Source: Stanieria cyanosphaera PCC 7437 (lineage in GTDB: Bacteria; Cyanobacteriota; Cyanobacteriia; Cyanobacteriales; Xenococcaceae). From it: 64,000 nt of DNA. Position 1 is the stretch's first letter, and every line of letters begins with the position of its first letter. Both the position numbers and the translations under genes were made by a program. Below, piece by piece: positions 17,779 through 27,596 of the stretch. The DNA is taken from the NCBI RefSeq assembly GCF_000317575.1, contig NC_019748.1:3554501-3618500 (forward strand). The letters run 5' to 3'. Under the pieces are notes generated by a model that was given only the letters and a program-made list of their open reading frames with translations, was not told where the DNA came from and made no database searches.

Positions 17779-20115
17779 TTAGCCTTGTAGCCTGCGTTCG
17801 ATTGCCTGATGCCAAGCATCAATTACGTTATTAATCTTAACATTAATTAATGATAAATTATTCTTAATCGCAATCTCCAGAGACGATTCTTTTTCTGTAA
17901 TAATACCGATTTTCTGCCACTTATCACCTAGATTTGTTTGCAGATAAGCTTCCCAACTTGAAATCACATTAGGATTGACAGAAACAATAATTCTGCTAGC
18001 AGCTTCGCCAAATAAAATTTCATCGAGTCTTAAAGTTTGGTCATTGTCTAAAGTAATTTTTGCGCCAAATTTATTGCTAACACAACATTCTGCCAAAGCC
18101 ACAGCTAACCCTCCTTCGGCACAGTCATGGGCAGAGTTAATCCAGCCTTGACGAATTCCGTGACGGCAAGTTTCCTGTACTTGCTTTTCTAATTCAAAAT
18201 CGACTACAGGAGGTTGCCCTGCAACGGTGTTGTGAATGACAGCTAAGTATTCTGAACCACCTAGGGGAGAGGGGGAGAGGGAGAGAGAGGGAGAACCTAA
18301 TAAATAGATAATATCTCCCTCATTTTGCCAAGATTGTCCACAGATTTTGGTTAGATCAGATATTAAACCCACCATTCCGATTACAGGGGTAGGATAAATA
18401 GGTTGGGGATTGCCCTTAGAATCTACCGTTTCGTTATAGAGAGAAACATTACCACCAGTAACAGGAGTCGATAATTCTCGACAAGCATCAGCCAAACCAC
18501 GACAAGCTTCTGCTAGTTGCCAATATCCAATCGGTTTTTCAGGACTACCAAAGTTAAGATTATCGGTAATGGCTAAAGGTTCAGCCCCAACACAACTTAA
18601 ATTACGGGCAGCTTCAGCCACGGCAGCTTTTGCGCCTTCGTAAGGATTGAGATAGACATAACGGGGATTACAATCGGTTGTAGCAGCCACACCAATATTA
18701 CAATCACTAGGTTTAGCATTAATTGGTCGGACTCGAATTACGGCTGCGTCTGCACCACCGGGTAACAGGATAGTATTATTTTGTACTTGATGATCGTATT
18801 GTCGATAAATCCAATGTTTGGAAGCAATGGTAGGACTATCTAATAACTGTAATAAAATTTCGTTCCAAGTTTTATATACTCCATCGACAAATAGCCCTTC
18901 ATAATCACAGCCTGGTAAAGAATCTGAACTCCATTGCCAAGCTTTTTGAGCATATTCAGGAGGTTCTTTTAATAATTCTCGCTGATAAATCGGGGTATTG
19001 TCTGCTAAAGCTGTAGCAGGAATTTCGGCTGCAATTTCTCCTTGAAATAAAATTCTGACGATAGATTCTGGGATTACTTCCCCTGCAACTACTGCTTGGA
19101 GTCCCCAACGATGGAAAATATCAATTAATTCCTGTTCTCTTCCTTTTGCAGCAACAAATAACATCCTTTCTTGGGATTCAGATAGTAAATATTCATAAGG
19201 AATCATCCCTGTCTCCCGTACAGGAATTTTATCCAAATCTAATTCAATCCCTACTCCACCTTTAGCTGCCATTTCCGAAGTCGAACAGGTAATTCCTGCT
19301 GCCCCCATATCTTGGGCTGCTACTACTGCACCAGTTTTAAAGGCTTCCAAACAAGCTTCAATCAGAGATTTTTCTAGGAAAGGATCGCCCACTTGTACCG
19401 CAGGGCGGTCATCCATAGATTCATCGGTTAATTCGGCACTAGCAAAACTAGCACCTCCCATCCCATCTCTACCTGTAGTAGAACCCACGTATAGTACTGG
19501 ATTACCAATACCTGATGCACCAGCTTTAACAATCTCATCTGTTTCCATCAATCCTAGTGCCATCGCATTGACTAAAGGATTGCCAGTATAGGCGGGATCG
19601 AAATAAACTTCACCACCGACGGTGGGTACGCCTACGCAATTACCATAGTGAGAAATACCTTCAACTACACCTTGAAATATGCGTCTGGTTCTGGCATCCT
19701 CCAAATTACCAAAGCGAAGAGAATTGAGAATTGCGATCGGACGCGCACCCATAGTAAAGATATCACGAAGAATACCCCCTACTCCTGTAGCTGCACCCTG
19801 AAATGGTTCGACGGCAGATGGATGATTATGAGATTCGATCTTAAAAGCAAGTCTTAAACCATTACCCAAGTCTACTACACCCGCATTTTCTCCTGGGCCA
19901 ACTAAGATACGTTTACCTTCTGTGGGAAACTGTTTTAATAGCGGTCGAGAGTTTTTATAGCAACAGTGTTCTGACCACATTACACCAAACATTCCTAACT
20001 CAGCTTGATTGGGATGACGACCTAATCGATTGACAATTTCCTGGTATTCTTCTGGTTTGATACCTTCAGCAGCAATTTCTTCAGGGGAAAAAGGAGTAGA
20101 GGATATTTCAGACAT
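17779..20115 (-). CDS. purL: Phosphoribosylformylglycinamidine synthase subunit PurL
   Basis: This is the ATP-dependent amidotransferase core of the fourth step of purine synthesis; it uses ammonia from PurQ with PurS as bridge. The 778 residues are the small-PurL type: [20 protein letters not shown] near 41-60, [14 protein letters not shown]-like [20 protein letters not shown] near 91-110, [15 protein letters not shown], and the second half repeat with DNLNFG and GGNVSLYN. Near residue 625 a low-complexity [13 protein letters not shown] insert is encoded by a purine-rich GAGAGG tract at 18262-18296; it lies in a surface loop position. purF follows downstream. Confidence 0.96.
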   Translation of the reverse strand: MSEISSTPFSPEEIAAEGIKPEEYQEIVNRLGRHPNQAELGMFGVMWSEHCCYKNSRPLLKQFPTEGKRILVGPGENAGVVDLGNGLRLAFKIESHNHPSAVEPFQGAATGVGGILRDIFTMGARPIAILNSLRFGNLEDARTRRIFQGVVEGISHYGNCVGVPTVGGEVYFDPAYTGNPLVNAMALGLMETDEIVKAGASGIGNPVLYVGSTTGRDGMGGASFASAELTDESMDDRPAVQVGDPFLEKSLIEACLEAFKTGAVVAAQDMGAAGITCSTSEMAAKGGVGIELDLDKIPVRETGMIPYEYLLSESQERMLFVAAKGREQELIDIFHRWGLQAVVAGEVIPESIVRILFQGEIAAEIPATALADNTPIYQRELLKEPPEYAQKAWQWSSDSLPGCDYEGLFVDGVYKTWNEILLQLLDSPTIASKHWIYRQYDHQVQNNTILLPGGADAAVIRVRPINAKPSDCNIGVAATTDCNPRYVYLNPYEGAKAAVAEAARNLSCVGAEPLAITDNLNFGSPEKPIGYWQLAEACRGLADACRELSTPVTGGNVSLYNETVDSKGNPQPIYPTPVIGMVGLISDLTKICGQSWQNEGDIIYLLGSPSLSLSPSPLGGSEYLAVIHNTVAGQPPVVDFELEKQVQETCRHGIRQGWINSAHDCAEGGLAVALAECCVSNKFGAKITLDNDQTLRLDEILFGEAASRIIVSVNPNVISSWEAYLQTNLGDKWQKIGIITEKESSLEIAIKNNLSLINVKINNVIDAWHQAIERRLQG

Positions 20116-20240
20116 AGCAACCCGTTAGACAAACAGCACAGGGTTAATTGTATCTATTCTTGTCTCTTTGAGGAATTTTTTTGTAATGACTAAAGAAGGA
20201 AAAATATTTTTGTTTTTTTTTAATCAATTTATCTCTTGCT

Positions 20241-20246
20241 TATAAT
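20241..20246 (+). promoter_or_regulatory. -10 box and overlapping inverted repeat upstream of brnT
   Basis: TATAAT at 20241-20246 lies 36 bases before the TTG start. It is embedded in CTTG-CTTATAATA-CAAG (20235-20251), an inverted repeat across the -10 box. Type II antitoxins often autoregulate by binding such a site. Use as an operator is inferred. Confidence 0.4.
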
Positions 20247-20281
20247 ACAAGCTGTTCAAGTTTAAATTACTTTAAAATCAT

Positions 20282-20578
20282 TTGCGTTATCAATTTGACT
20301 GGAATCCTCAAAAAGAACAACAAAATATTCGCAAACATGGCATCAGCTTTCGTCAAGCAGCAACTATTTTTCGCGATCCAAACCAATTATCTATTTACGA
20401 TCAAGCTCATAGCAAATATGAAGACCGTTGGATTACTATAGGATTAGACAATACTGGTGTTTTGCGAGTTGTCGTCCATACCTTCGAGGAAATCGATAAG
20501 TTTTCTTGTAAAATTCGGATAATTTCAGCGCGGAAAGCTACCAATAACGAAGCTAGACAATATCAAAAGGATCACTAA
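20282..20578 (+). CDS. brnT: BrnT-family toxin
   Basis: A 98-residue protein of the BrnT family, RelE-fold ribonuclease toxins that cut mRNA and are neutralised by BrnA. Hallmarks are FDWNPQKEQQNIRKHGISFR at 5-24, DRWITIGLD near 48-56, and the C-terminal IRIISARKATNNEARQY with the conserved ISAR...E. The start is TTG, chosen because the family begins with a short strand leading to the F.WD.xK motif. Its stop codon overlaps the next ATG by one base, so the pair is translationally coupled. Confidence 0.88.
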   Translation: MRYQFDWNPQKEQQNIRKHGISFRQAATIFRDPNQLSIYDQAHSKYEDRWITIGLDNTGVLRVVVHTFEEIDKFSCKIRIISARKATNNEARQYQKDH

Positions 20579-20790
20579 TGAAAACAGAATATGATTTTTC
20601 TGGTGGAGAAAGAGGTAAATTTTATCAGTCTGATGCTACTTTTAGTTTTCCAATTTATCTTGAATCAGATCTTGGTGATTTTCTTAATAAATTGGCTGAA
20701 GAAAAAAATATTGATGTTCAAGTGTTAGTTAATGAATTTTTGAGAAATAATCTTGAGTTGATTAAAGCTACTGCTTTGTCAATTAATTAA
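20578..20790 (+). CDS. brnA: BrnA-like antitoxin
   Basis: A 70-residue partner of the preceding toxin. It begins MKTEYDFSGGERGKFYQ, the form common in short antitoxins paired with BrnT, followed by FPIYLESDLGDFLNKLAEEK and a helix LVNEFLRNNLELI, a ribbon-helix-helix-like C-terminus that would dimerise and bind the promoter. It shares one base with brnT. Its identification rests mainly on this position and length. Confidence 0.75.
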   Translation: MKTEYDFSGGERGKFYQSDATFSFPIYLESDLGDFLNKLAEEKNIDVQVLVNEFLRNNLELIKATALSIN

Positions 20791-20848
20791 TGATGAGTAA
20801 TATTTCTCCAGACTCTTCTATTATTAGACAATAAAAAAATCATTATTA

Positions 20849-21430
20849 TTATTCTTCATTAAAATCAACTCTTTCATAAATATCTTGAAGCGAAATTTCA
20901 AAATTTAAAGATGTAAAAGCTAACATATCAGCTTCATTTTCATATTCAGTCAACAACCATTTATTATCTTCAGTTTTAGAAAACTGTTCGACAAAAAAAC
21001 TATATTGATCGATTAAAATATATTCTTTAAAAGAAGGCAGCGATCGATAATAACGAAATTTTTTTCCTTTGTCGTAACTGCTGGTAGATGAAGATAAGAC
21101 TTCAATAATGATCAAAGGATTAATGACAGTTGTTGTTCCTTTTCCTTCATAAACTGCTTTACCTTCAATAATCATGATATCGGGATAAGTATAGATATTG
21201 TAGTGAGGTATCCATAAACGAACATCACCGATAAATATTTCATAATTATTTTCTTTAAAAGCAACTCTAAAGTTAACGTATATATTACCAGCAATTTTAT
21301 TATGATTAGTTGTGCCACCTGCCATCGGTATAATTTCCCCATCCCGATATTCGCTTTTATATTCAGCCTTTTCTTCTAAAATTAAATACTCTTCTATAGT
21401 GTATTTTGGGGGTTCGATTTGGGTTACCAT
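20849..21430 (-). CDS. Uma2 family (DUF820) endonuclease-like protein
   Basis: A 193-residue member of the large cyanobacterial Uma2 family with a PD-(D/E)XK restriction-endonuclease fold. Recognisable parts are YTIEEYLILEE near 10-20, YRDGEIIPMAGGTTNHNKIA, YPDIMIIEG (catalytic Asp), LIIIEVLSSSTSSYDKGKK (catalytic Glu and Lys) and YILIDQ. These genes occur in tens of copies in cyanobacterial genomes and their role is unsettled. It is convergent with the BrnT/BrnA pair and stands alone. Confidence 0.9.
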   Translation of the reverse strand: MVTQIEPPKYTIEEYLILEEKAEYKSEYRDGEIIPMAGGTTNHNKIAGNIYVNFRVAFKENNYEIFIGDVRLWIPHYNIYTYPDIMIIEGKAVYEGKGTTTVINPLIIIEVLSSSTSSYDKGKKFRYYRSLPSFKEYILIDQYSFFVEQFSKTEDNKWLLTEYENEADMLAFTSLNFEISLQDIYERVDFNEE

Positions 21431-21619
21431 AGCTGTCGATTTTGTAGATGTATATTCATCGTATCGATTTTGAAAAAATTGTGATTACTTATTTAGTAAT
21501 TGCTATTTATCTAGTTAAAGATAAACTTGCTATAGTTGTAAATTAATCATTTGGGATAGGCAGGAGGCAAGAGAATTTTTATAAATCATTTCTGATTGCT
21601 ATATTAACTCTCAACAAAA

Positions 21620-22666
21620 CTATTTTTCTGCTAAATATTGTTTAACTTGCTTAAAAGTTTCATAAATCTCTGGTAATTTCCGATAAATAACCGAAGCTTT
21701 GCGATATAAACGATTAGAGACATGAGGAGTTCCAGAAACCATTTCTCCTGGCGGTACACTATTAGTAATTCCGCTTTGGGCGGTAGCAATGACACCATCA
21801 CCGATGTGAACGTGATTAGTTATACCTACTTGTCCTCCGAGCATAACGCGATCGCCTACTGTAACACCTCCAGCTAAGGCTACTTGTCCCGCCATGACAC
21901 AGTTTGAGCCAATTTTACAGCCATGACCGATATGTACCATATTATCTAGTTTAGTATTGCGTCCGATTCTGGTTTCTCCGACCGCAGGACGATCTACAGT
22001 GCTATTACAACCAATTTCTACTCCATCTTCGAGGACAACATAACCAGATTGTTCCATTTTGAACCATCCTTCAGGAGTAGGCACAAAACCAAAACCTTCA
22101 CCTCCAATGACTGCACCACTATGAATCACGCAATTGGCTCCGATTTTAGTTCGTTCTTGAATGGTACAATTAGCGTGTAGGGTGGTATTTTCGCCGATTT
22201 CTACTTCGGGATAAAGTACTACATGAGGATGGATAATAGCACGATCGCTAATTTTAACTTCTTTTTGCACTACGGCATAAGCACCAATCGAAACATTTTT
22301 ACCAATTACTGCACTAGGCGCAATCATTGCAGTAGGATGAATACCAGGATTAGGTTGATAGGGTTGATAAAATAAAGCGATCGCTTTAGCAAAAGCTAAT
22401 CTAGGTTCTTTAGTCGCAATCCAAGCAATACCTCTTTGAGTCGCTTTCGCTTGTAAAGTTTCATCATTAGGTAAAATTAAGGCACTAGCTTCGGTTTTCT
22501 CAACCATACTGGCAAATCTTGCCCCTTCGATATAACTAAGATTACCAGTGGTTGCCAAATCTATCGCAGCTAATGAACTAATTTCGGGATTGAGATTCTG
22601 GTTACAATTAAAACTATTCAAGGCTGCTATGTCACCGAGTTGAGCGATAATTTCTTTAAATTCCAT
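21620..22666 (-). CDS. lpxD: UDP-3-O-acylglucosamine N-acyltransferase
   Basis: LpxD adds the N-linked acyl chain in lipid A synthesis. The 348 residues have an N-terminal uridine-binding domain (1-105) and then a long left-handed beta-helix of hexapeptide repeats (about 108-320), including IGANCVIHSGAVIGGEGFGF, IGRNTKLDNMVHIGHGCKIG (catalytic His in HIGH) and the C-terminal helix RKASVIYRKLPEIYE. It stands alone here, without lpxA/lpxC/fabZ, although cyanobacteria have a simplified lipid A. Confidence 0.95.
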   Translation of the reverse strand: MEFKEIIAQLGDIAALNSFNCNQNLNPEISSLAAIDLATTGNLSYIEGARFASMVEKTEASALILPNDETLQAKATQRGIAWIATKEPRLAFAKAIALFYQPYQPNPGIHPTAMIAPSAVIGKNVSIGAYAVVQKEVKISDRAIIHPHVVLYPEVEIGENTTLHANCTIQERTKIGANCVIHSGAVIGGEGFGFVPTPEGWFKMEQSGYVVLEDGVEIGCNSTVDRPAVGETRIGRNTKLDNMVHIGHGCKIGSNCVMAGQVALAGGVTVGDRVMLGGQVGITNHVHIGDGVIATAQSGITNSVPPGEMVSGTPHVSNRLYRKASVIYRKLPEIYETFKQVKQYLAEK

Positions 22667-22804
22667 TGCTATGCCTTCGGAAAAATTATGCCTTTTTATT
22701 TTGCTCTAAAATAAACTAATAAGGTTAATTTAAACTTAAATTTAAAGATTAATTAATTTGATTTAAATTAACTAGATCGTAATTAATGATTAAAAACAAA
22801 TATT

Positions 22805-23416
22805 ATGGGCTTTTATTCTAATTTTATTTTTCCTTGGTGTCTTGACTGGTCGATGTCTAGTCCGATTATTAGTAAGTATCGAAAAGAAATTTTAGGTGAT
22901 GTATCGGGCGAGGTATTAGAAATAGGCTTTGGGACAGGATTAAATTTAGCTTATTATCCAGAAAACGTTCAAAAAATCACTACTGTAGATCCTAATCTAG
23001 GCGTTAATAAATTGGCTCAAAAAAGAATTAATAATTCTGAAATATCGGTAGATAATTTGGCTTTAAGTGGCGAAAATTTACCGATGGAAGATCGAAGTTT
23101 TGATAGTGTAGTTAGTACTTGGACGTTGTGTAGTATTGCTGATATTGATCGCGCTATTTCCGAAATTTATCGGGTTTTAAAACCAGGAGGCAAATTCTTT
23201 TTTATCGAACATGGTTTAAGTGATGAAACTCCAATTCAAGTTTGGCAAAATCGTTTAAACCCAATTCAAAATATAATTGGTGATGGTTGTAATCTCAATC
23301 GGAATATCGAAGCAATTATTGCAAAAAAATTTGATAATCTAAGAGTTAAACAATTTTACGAACCAAAATACCCTAAAGTACTAGGTTATATGTATCAAGG
23401 AGTAGCAATTAAGTAA
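22805..23416 (+). CDS. Class I SAM-dependent methyltransferase (Methyltransf_11)
   Basis: A 203-residue methyltransferase with motif I VLEIGFGTGLNLAYYP near 35-50, the acidic end of strand 2 in TTVDPNLGVNK, the post-II segment FDSVVSTWTLCSIAD, and motif III-like VLKPGGKFFFIEHG. It resembles the short UbiE/phospholipid methyltransferase-like proteins; the substrate is unknown. It is divergent from lpxD. AGTAAAA heptamer repeats begin right at its stop codon. Confidence 0.8.
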   Translation: MGFYSNFIFPWCLDWSMSSPIISKYRKEILGDVSGEVLEIGFGTGLNLAYYPENVQKITTVDPNLGVNKLAQKRINNSEISVDNLALSGENLPMEDRSFDSVVSTWTLCSIADIDRAISEIYRVLKPGGKFFFIEHGLSDETPIQVWQNRLNPIQNIIGDGCNLNRNIEAIIAKKFDNLRVKQFYEPKYPKVLGYMYQGVAIK

Positions 23417-23439
23417 AAAGTAAAAAGTAAAAAGTAAAA
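23412..23439. repeat. Tandem heptamer AGTAAAA x4
   Basis: Four exact copies of AGTAAAA in a row, starting inside the stop region of the methyltransferase gene. This is a short tandem repeat type common in cyanobacterial spacers. The same heptamer borders the dispersed repeats at 14034 and 47917. Confidence 0.9.
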
Positions 23440-23494
23440 AGGCAAAAGAAAGAATATTTATTTTTGTTCCCTGTTCTCTAATAATTAAAACTGG

Positions 23495-23522
23495 TAACTG
23501 ATAACTGATGACTGATAACTGA
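23495..23522. repeat. Tandem heptamer TAACTGA x4 just before ttcA
   Basis: TAACTGA, TAACTGA, TGACTGA, TAACTGA in tandem, ending four bases before the ttcA ATG. The array occupies the place of the ribosome binding site, so no Shine-Dalgarno sequence is visible for ttcA. Confidence 0.85.
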
Positions 23523-23526
23523 TTAA

Positions 23527-24336
23527 ATGGAAGCAATTAAAGAACGTACCTCAAAAAATTTCAAAAAACTCAAAGCACGTCTGCGAGGATTAGTAGGAAA
23601 AGCTATCTGTGACTATGATATGATCGAAGATGGCGATCGCGTTATGGTTTGTTTGTCTGGTGGCAAAGATTCCTATACTATGTTAGATCTACTGATGAGT
23701 CTTCAGCGTAAAGCGTTAGTTGAGTTTGAGCTTTTAGCAGTCAATCTCGATCAAAAACAACCTGGTTTCCCTCCCCATATTTTGCCAAAATACTTACAAT
23801 CTTTAGGTGTTCCTTATCGGATTGTTGAAGAAGATACCTATAGTATTGTGCAGCGAGTCATTCCCGAAGGTAAAACAATGTGTAGTTTATGTTCTCGTTT
23901 ACGAAGAGGAATTCTTTATCGAGTAGCGAGTGAAGAAGGTGCAACCAAGATTGCTTTAGGACATCATCGGGAAGACATTGTCGAAACTTTATTTCTAAAT
24001 ATGTTTCATGGTGGAACACTCAAAGCTATGCCACCTAAACTTTTAACTGACGATCAAAAACATATCGTAATTCGTCCTTTGGCTTATTGTCCAGAAAAAG
24101 AGATTCAGCGTTATGCTAATGCTAGGGATTTTCCGATTATCCCTTGTAATTTGTGTGGTTCACAAGAAAATCTTCAACGCGTACAAATTAAACAGATGTT
24201 ACAAAGTTGGGAAAGAGAAAACCCAGGTAGAATTGAGAGTCTGTTTCGCAGTATTCAAAATGTCGCGCCTTCTCAATTAGCAGATACGGAATTATTTGAT
24301 TTTACTAATCTTAAGACTGATTCGTCTAATTTATAA
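23527..24336 (+). CDS. ttcA: tRNA 2-thiocytidine(32) synthetase TtcA
   Basis: TtcA thiolates C32 of certain tRNAs with an ATP-dependent, Fe-S-cluster-bearing mechanism. The 269 residues have the PP-loop SGGKDS at 44-49, the first cysteine pair C119-x2-C122 in [11 protein letters not shown], the [12 protein letters not shown] motif near 145, and the second pair C207-x2-C210 in PCNLCGSQ. The arrangement is TtcA rather than TilS or MnmA. The start codon directly follows a heptamer repeat. Confidence 0.93.
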   Translation: MEAIKERTSKNFKKLKARLRGLVGKAICDYDMIEDGDRVMVCLSGGKDSYTMLDLLMSLQRKALVEFELLAVNLDQKQPGFPPHILPKYLQSLGVPYRIVEEDTYSIVQRVIPEGKTMCSLCSRLRRGILYRVASEEGATKIALGHHREDIVETLFLNMFHGGTLKAMPPKLLTDDQKHIVIRPLAYCPEKEIQRYANARDFPIIPCNLCGSQENLQRVQIKQMLQSWERENPGRIESLFRSIQNVAPSQLADTELFDFTNLKTDSSNL

Positions 24337-24496
24337 AGTTTAAAGTTCTCAATTTTTAGAGATATACTCAAATCCTTGATTTTTGTTAATGGTTGATTTT
24401 ATGTCCACAGCCTTTACACAGATGGAGTTATCGGTTGGTAGTGTTTTCTGGCGAGGTTAATAGTTGATACTTAATAGTTAATTGGTAACTTGCTAC

Positions 24497-25486
24497 TTAA
24501 GCAACTTGATAACCTGAAGGATAAGAGGTTGTATTAGTCAAAAATAGAGGTAGAGAAGCTTTGCAAATCTCTTCTACGTGCCGAATATCAGTACCACAGC
24601 AACCACCAAGCACATTTAAATTTGGTAGTTTGCTTTTCAATTGTCGATATTGAACAGCAAGTTCTATCGGGTTGCCATCATCTAATTCTTCCGCTTCATC
24701 AAGTTCAGCATGACTTTTAATCGAAGCGTTTGCTCTAAGTCCCCGAATTCTCTCTAACCAAGCTTCGCTATTAGTGAAGACATTAACAAAATGGGTAGGA
24801 TGAGCGCAATTAATCATGTAGTAAAGAGGTGCATTTTTTGTAGCACGATCTACTTGTTCAATTGCATCCTTCAATGATTGTCCCGTAGGCAAAAAACCAT
24901 CAGTTTCCACAGTAAAAGAGATCACCACTGGTATGTCTGCATTTACCGCAGCTTTCGTAATACCAATTGCTTCTTCTACATAAGTCATAGTCATAGCTGT
25001 AACCAAATCTACTTGACTTTCGACAAATGTTTTAATCTGCGCTGAATGATAGTTTTCTGCTTCAGCTTCGTTCATCAATTCAGCAGGATTATAACCATCT
25101 CCCCTAGGTCCAATGCAACCACTAATAACCATCGGTGTGTTATCGTTTTCATATTCGTCGCGAATCTCCTCAAGTAATGCGATCGCATGGCGATTGAGAG
25201 CAGCAATTGCTGCGGTTGAATATCCCAATTTGTTTCCCCAATCCTGACTAGCTCGCCAGGTTGCACTTTCTAGAATAAAACCTACCTGATATTTTTGGGC
25301 AAGTTGAGCATAGGTACGAAAGTATTTGTGCAGTGCTTCGTATCCTAAAGCGTTATTTAATAAATCAAATGCTGCAAAGTAAGGTAAATTTAATCCTTCG
25401 TGAAAAATCAGAGTTGTTTCAATTCCACCGTCAGTAAGAAACAAATGATTAGAAAGTTGAGGTAAATTCTGGTGATATTTTCCCAT
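24497..25486 (-). CDS. Homocysteine S-methyltransferase family protein
   Basis: A 329-residue zinc-dependent methyltransferase with the BHMT/MmuM barrel. It shows TDGGIETTLIF at 18-28 and the zinc ligands Cys227 (INCAHP) and Cys296-Cys297 (GGCCGTD). SGCIGPRGDGY near 122-132 is also family-typical. Such enzymes move methyl groups from S-methylmethionine or betaine-like donors to homocysteine; the donor cannot be read from the sequence. It is followed on the same strand by no close partner. Upstream lie two small genes and hppD. Confidence 0.9.
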   Translation of the reverse strand: MGKYHQNLPQLSNHLFLTDGGIETTLIFHEGLNLPYFAAFDLLNNALGYEALHKYFRTYAQLAQKYQVGFILESATWRASQDWGNKLGYSTAAIAALNRHAIALLEEIRDEYENDNTPMVISGCIGPRGDGYNPAELMNEAEAENYHSAQIKTFVESQVDLVTAMTMTYVEEAIGITKAAVNADIPVVISFTVETDGFLPTGQSLKDAIEQVDRATKNAPLYYMINCAHPTHFVNVFTNSEAWLERIRGLRANASIKSHAELDEAEELDDGNPIELAVQYRQLKSKLPNLNVLGGCCGTDIRHVEEICKASLPLFLTNTTSYPSGYQVA

Positions 25487-25598
25487 GCCTATTCTCCAAA
25501 AATCTTGTCAATTAATCCTGATAATTTTTGAATTTAAAAGGCGATCGGGAATAACTAGAGATTAATCTAAAATTATGGCTAGGGTAAAAAAATTTTGC

Positions 25599-25889
25599 TC
25601 AAAAATTAATTTGCTTGACGGGTTTAAGGATTGGGCATCCAGCCAAACAGTTTATTGCACCACCTAAAATCACCAAAATCAACCCAACTAAAACGCCACG
25701 GTTGGTAAATTCTTGATTAGATATTCGCTTATCGAGTTGATCTACCTTTATGTCTAATGCTTTAAGATCACCTTTTACTTCTTCTAAACTTACTTTTAAA
25801 TCAGAAATTTCTTTTAATATTTCTTTTTGTCCAGATTGTAAGTCTTTAAGTATTTCAGCGATATCAACTTCAATGATTGGATTAGTCAT
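25599..25889 (-). CDS. Coiled-coil protein with C-terminal membrane helix
   Basis: A 96-residue protein. Residues 8-62 are a heptad-rich helix (ILKDLQSGQKEILKEISDLK, then LDIKVDQLDKRI). Residues 66-86 are a hydrophobic anchor (VLVGLILVILGGAINCLAG). It resembles the short coiled-coil membrane proteins frequent in cyanobacteria; no function is assigned. It lies 26 bases after the DUF29 gene on the same strand and may be cotranscribed with it. Confidence 0.7.
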   Translation of the reverse strand: MTNPIIEVDIAEILKDLQSGQKEILKEISDLKVSLEEVKGDLKALDIKVDQLDKRISNQEFTNRGVLVGLILVILGGAINCLAGCPILKPVKQINF

Positions 25890-25915
25890 GATTGTTATCC
25901 TCTGTTTAAATTTGT

Positions 25916-26323
25916 TTATTCTTTCAGCACATCCTCTAGTTTTAAATCAATATTATCGGGCAAATCTGTTAGTTGAGAAACTGATTGTGATGCAACAATT
26001 TTTGCTTCTTCAAAATATCCTTCTAAATGTTTTTTTAAACTAGGAGATTCTTTTAATCTTTTTAAAATTTGATAGCGAAAATTCACAATTTCACTTTTCC
26101 AATGATTTCCGCATCTATCTTTTTCTTCTTGCCAATATTGAAGTTTTAATAAATGTTCTAAAAGTCTCACAAGCAAACTTTCAACTGCTCGTTTTTGACT
26201 TTTACCCAGATCCTCAATCTCTTCAATTAAGTTATCCCAATCTATAGAAGCGAACATTTTTTGTTTTAATAAAATCGCTGTCATTTCCAGCCAAGCAGCG
26301 TAATCTTGATTGTAATTAATCAT
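25916..26323 (-). CDS. DUF29 family protein
   Basis: A 135-residue helical protein with the DUF29 pattern: YNQDYAAWLEMTAILLKQKM, then IDWDNLIEEIEDLGKSQKRA, and HLLKLQYWQEE with the conserved WxxE. The family is abundant in cyanobacteria and of unknown function. A second, diverged DUF29 gene is present at 58518-58952. It lies between hppD (57 bases upstream) and the coiled-coil gene. Confidence 0.88.
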   Translation of the reverse strand: MINYNQDYAAWLEMTAILLKQKMFASIDWDNLIEEIEDLGKSQKRAVESLLVRLLEHLLKLQYWQEEKDRCGNHWKSEIVNFRYQILKRLKESPSLKKHLEGYFEEAKIVASQSVSQLTDLPDNIDLKLEDVLKE

Positions 26324-26380
26324 AATAAAACTTCTGCGGAGCTAATTAATAACAAATATAAACAACCAAAGACTTATGAA

Positions 26381-27559
26381 TCAAGAATTTGCAACAATTT
26401 TTTTCAATCTGCCATGTTCAACATCTTTCCATCCGCGCATTTCTTTTTTTAATTGTTCTCTTTCTACTGCTTCAAACAATGCCTGAAAATTACCTTCTCC
26501 GAAACCTTTAGCTTGTTTTCTCCTCTCAATTAATTCCAAAAAGAAAGTAGGTTTTTCAAAAATTGGTTCAGTAAAAATTTGCATTAATAATGAGTTTGGT
26601 TCTGTTTGATTCCAATCAATTAAAATCTGTTCATTTTTAATTTTTTCCCATTCCTGAGTTGTTAGAGGAAGAGTTCCGTCATTTTGAAAACGCTGTTGTA
26701 ATTGAGTATAGTAAGTTTGAGGAATAGGTAAAAAAGATACATCTCCAAAACGCATTTGTGCTACTGTCTCGATAATATTATGCGATCGCAAGGCGATGTG
26801 TTGAATACCTGCACCTCGATGATGATCTAAAAATTCTTGAATTTGGGAGTCTGTTGAAGTGGGTTCGTTGAGATTAAGTTGCACTTTACCACTCGGATCG
26901 ACTAAAGCTTGACTATACAATCCGGATCGTTTGGTTTTAATATTAAATGTTTGCTGAATCTGGAAACCAAAAATAGTTTTGTACCAAGAGGTTGCTTGTC
27001 GTAATTTTCCTACAGGGACATTTAAAACGACATGATCGATCGCAATAATTGATTTGTTTGAATTAATGATTGAATGAGGATGGGCAGAAGTAGTTACTTG
27101 ACTATTCTGGTTGTTTGGTAACAAGTAACAAAATAAAGATTGAATATCTTGATGATTGAGCGAACTAGATATAGCATTTTCAATTAAAGTGTGTTCTAGA
27201 GAATTCCAACCCGTAATTTTAGCCCATTTTAAGTTTCCTTGTGGTAATTGACACTGTTGAAGAGGTTCTAATATTTTACAGCCTACGGATAAAGCTTGAG
27301 AGATAGTAGTTTCGAGATTATTAACTTGAAAAGCAATATCACTAACTCCAGGGGAATAAGAATTTAAATAATGAGCGACGGGACTAGAATCTTTGAGAGG
27401 TGAAGAAAAGACTAAAAAAACTGATTTATTAGCGATCGCTTTAGTGTAAGTATGATCATTAGTACTTGTGGTAATTTCCTGAAATCCTAGGTTACGAATA
27501 AACCAGTTGCTTGTTTGTACTGCGTCTTTAACGGAGAAATGTACATGGTCTATTTGCAT
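26381..27559 (-). CDS. hppD: 4-hydroxyphenylpyruvate dioxygenase
   Basis: This Fe(II) dioxygenase converts 4-hydroxyphenylpyruvate to homogentisate, the head group for tocopherol in cyanobacteria. The 392 residues contain two vicinal-oxygen-chelate halves. Iron ligands are His176 (AIDHVVLN), His254 (GIQHIALRS) and Glu331 (LMQIFTEPIF). The C-terminal NFQALFEAVEREQ helix that closes the active site is present. The gene follows the tocopherol methyltransferase-like gene after 37 bases on the same strand, as slr0089-slr0090 are paired in Synechocystis. Confidence 0.95.
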   Translation of the reverse strand: MQIDHVHFSVKDAVQTSNWFIRNLGFQEITTSTNDHTYTKAIANKSVFLVFSSPLKDSSPVAHYLNSYSPGVSDIAFQVNNLETTISQALSVGCKILEPLQQCQLPQGNLKWAKITGWNSLEHTLIENAISSSLNHQDIQSLFCYLLPNNQNSQVTTSAHPHSIINSNKSIIAIDHVVLNVPVGKLRQATSWYKTIFGFQIQQTFNIKTKRSGLYSQALVDPSGKVQLNLNEPTSTDSQIQEFLDHHRGAGIQHIALRSHNIIETVAQMRFGDVSFLPIPQTYYTQLQQRFQNDGTLPLTTQEWEKIKNEQILIDWNQTEPNSLLMQIFTEPIFEKPTFFLELIERRKQAKGFGEGNFQALFEAVEREQLKKEMRGWKDVEHGRLKKIVANS

Positions 27560-27596
27560 AAAACTAATAATAACGTAGCTATTTATACGTAACTAT

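Noticed and set aside
17567-17815. 82-codon minus-strand frame between purL and purF
   Set aside because: It covers the inverted repeat at 17636-17677 and both gene ends; composition is not protein-like.
18262-18296. GA-rich tract in purL as a regulatory or mobile insert
   Set aside because: It is in frame and encodes a Ser/Pro-rich loop; simple-sequence expansion explains it.
23412-23522. CRISPR-like repeats near ttcA
   Set aside because: Units are 7 bp with no spacers; these are heptamer tandem repeats.
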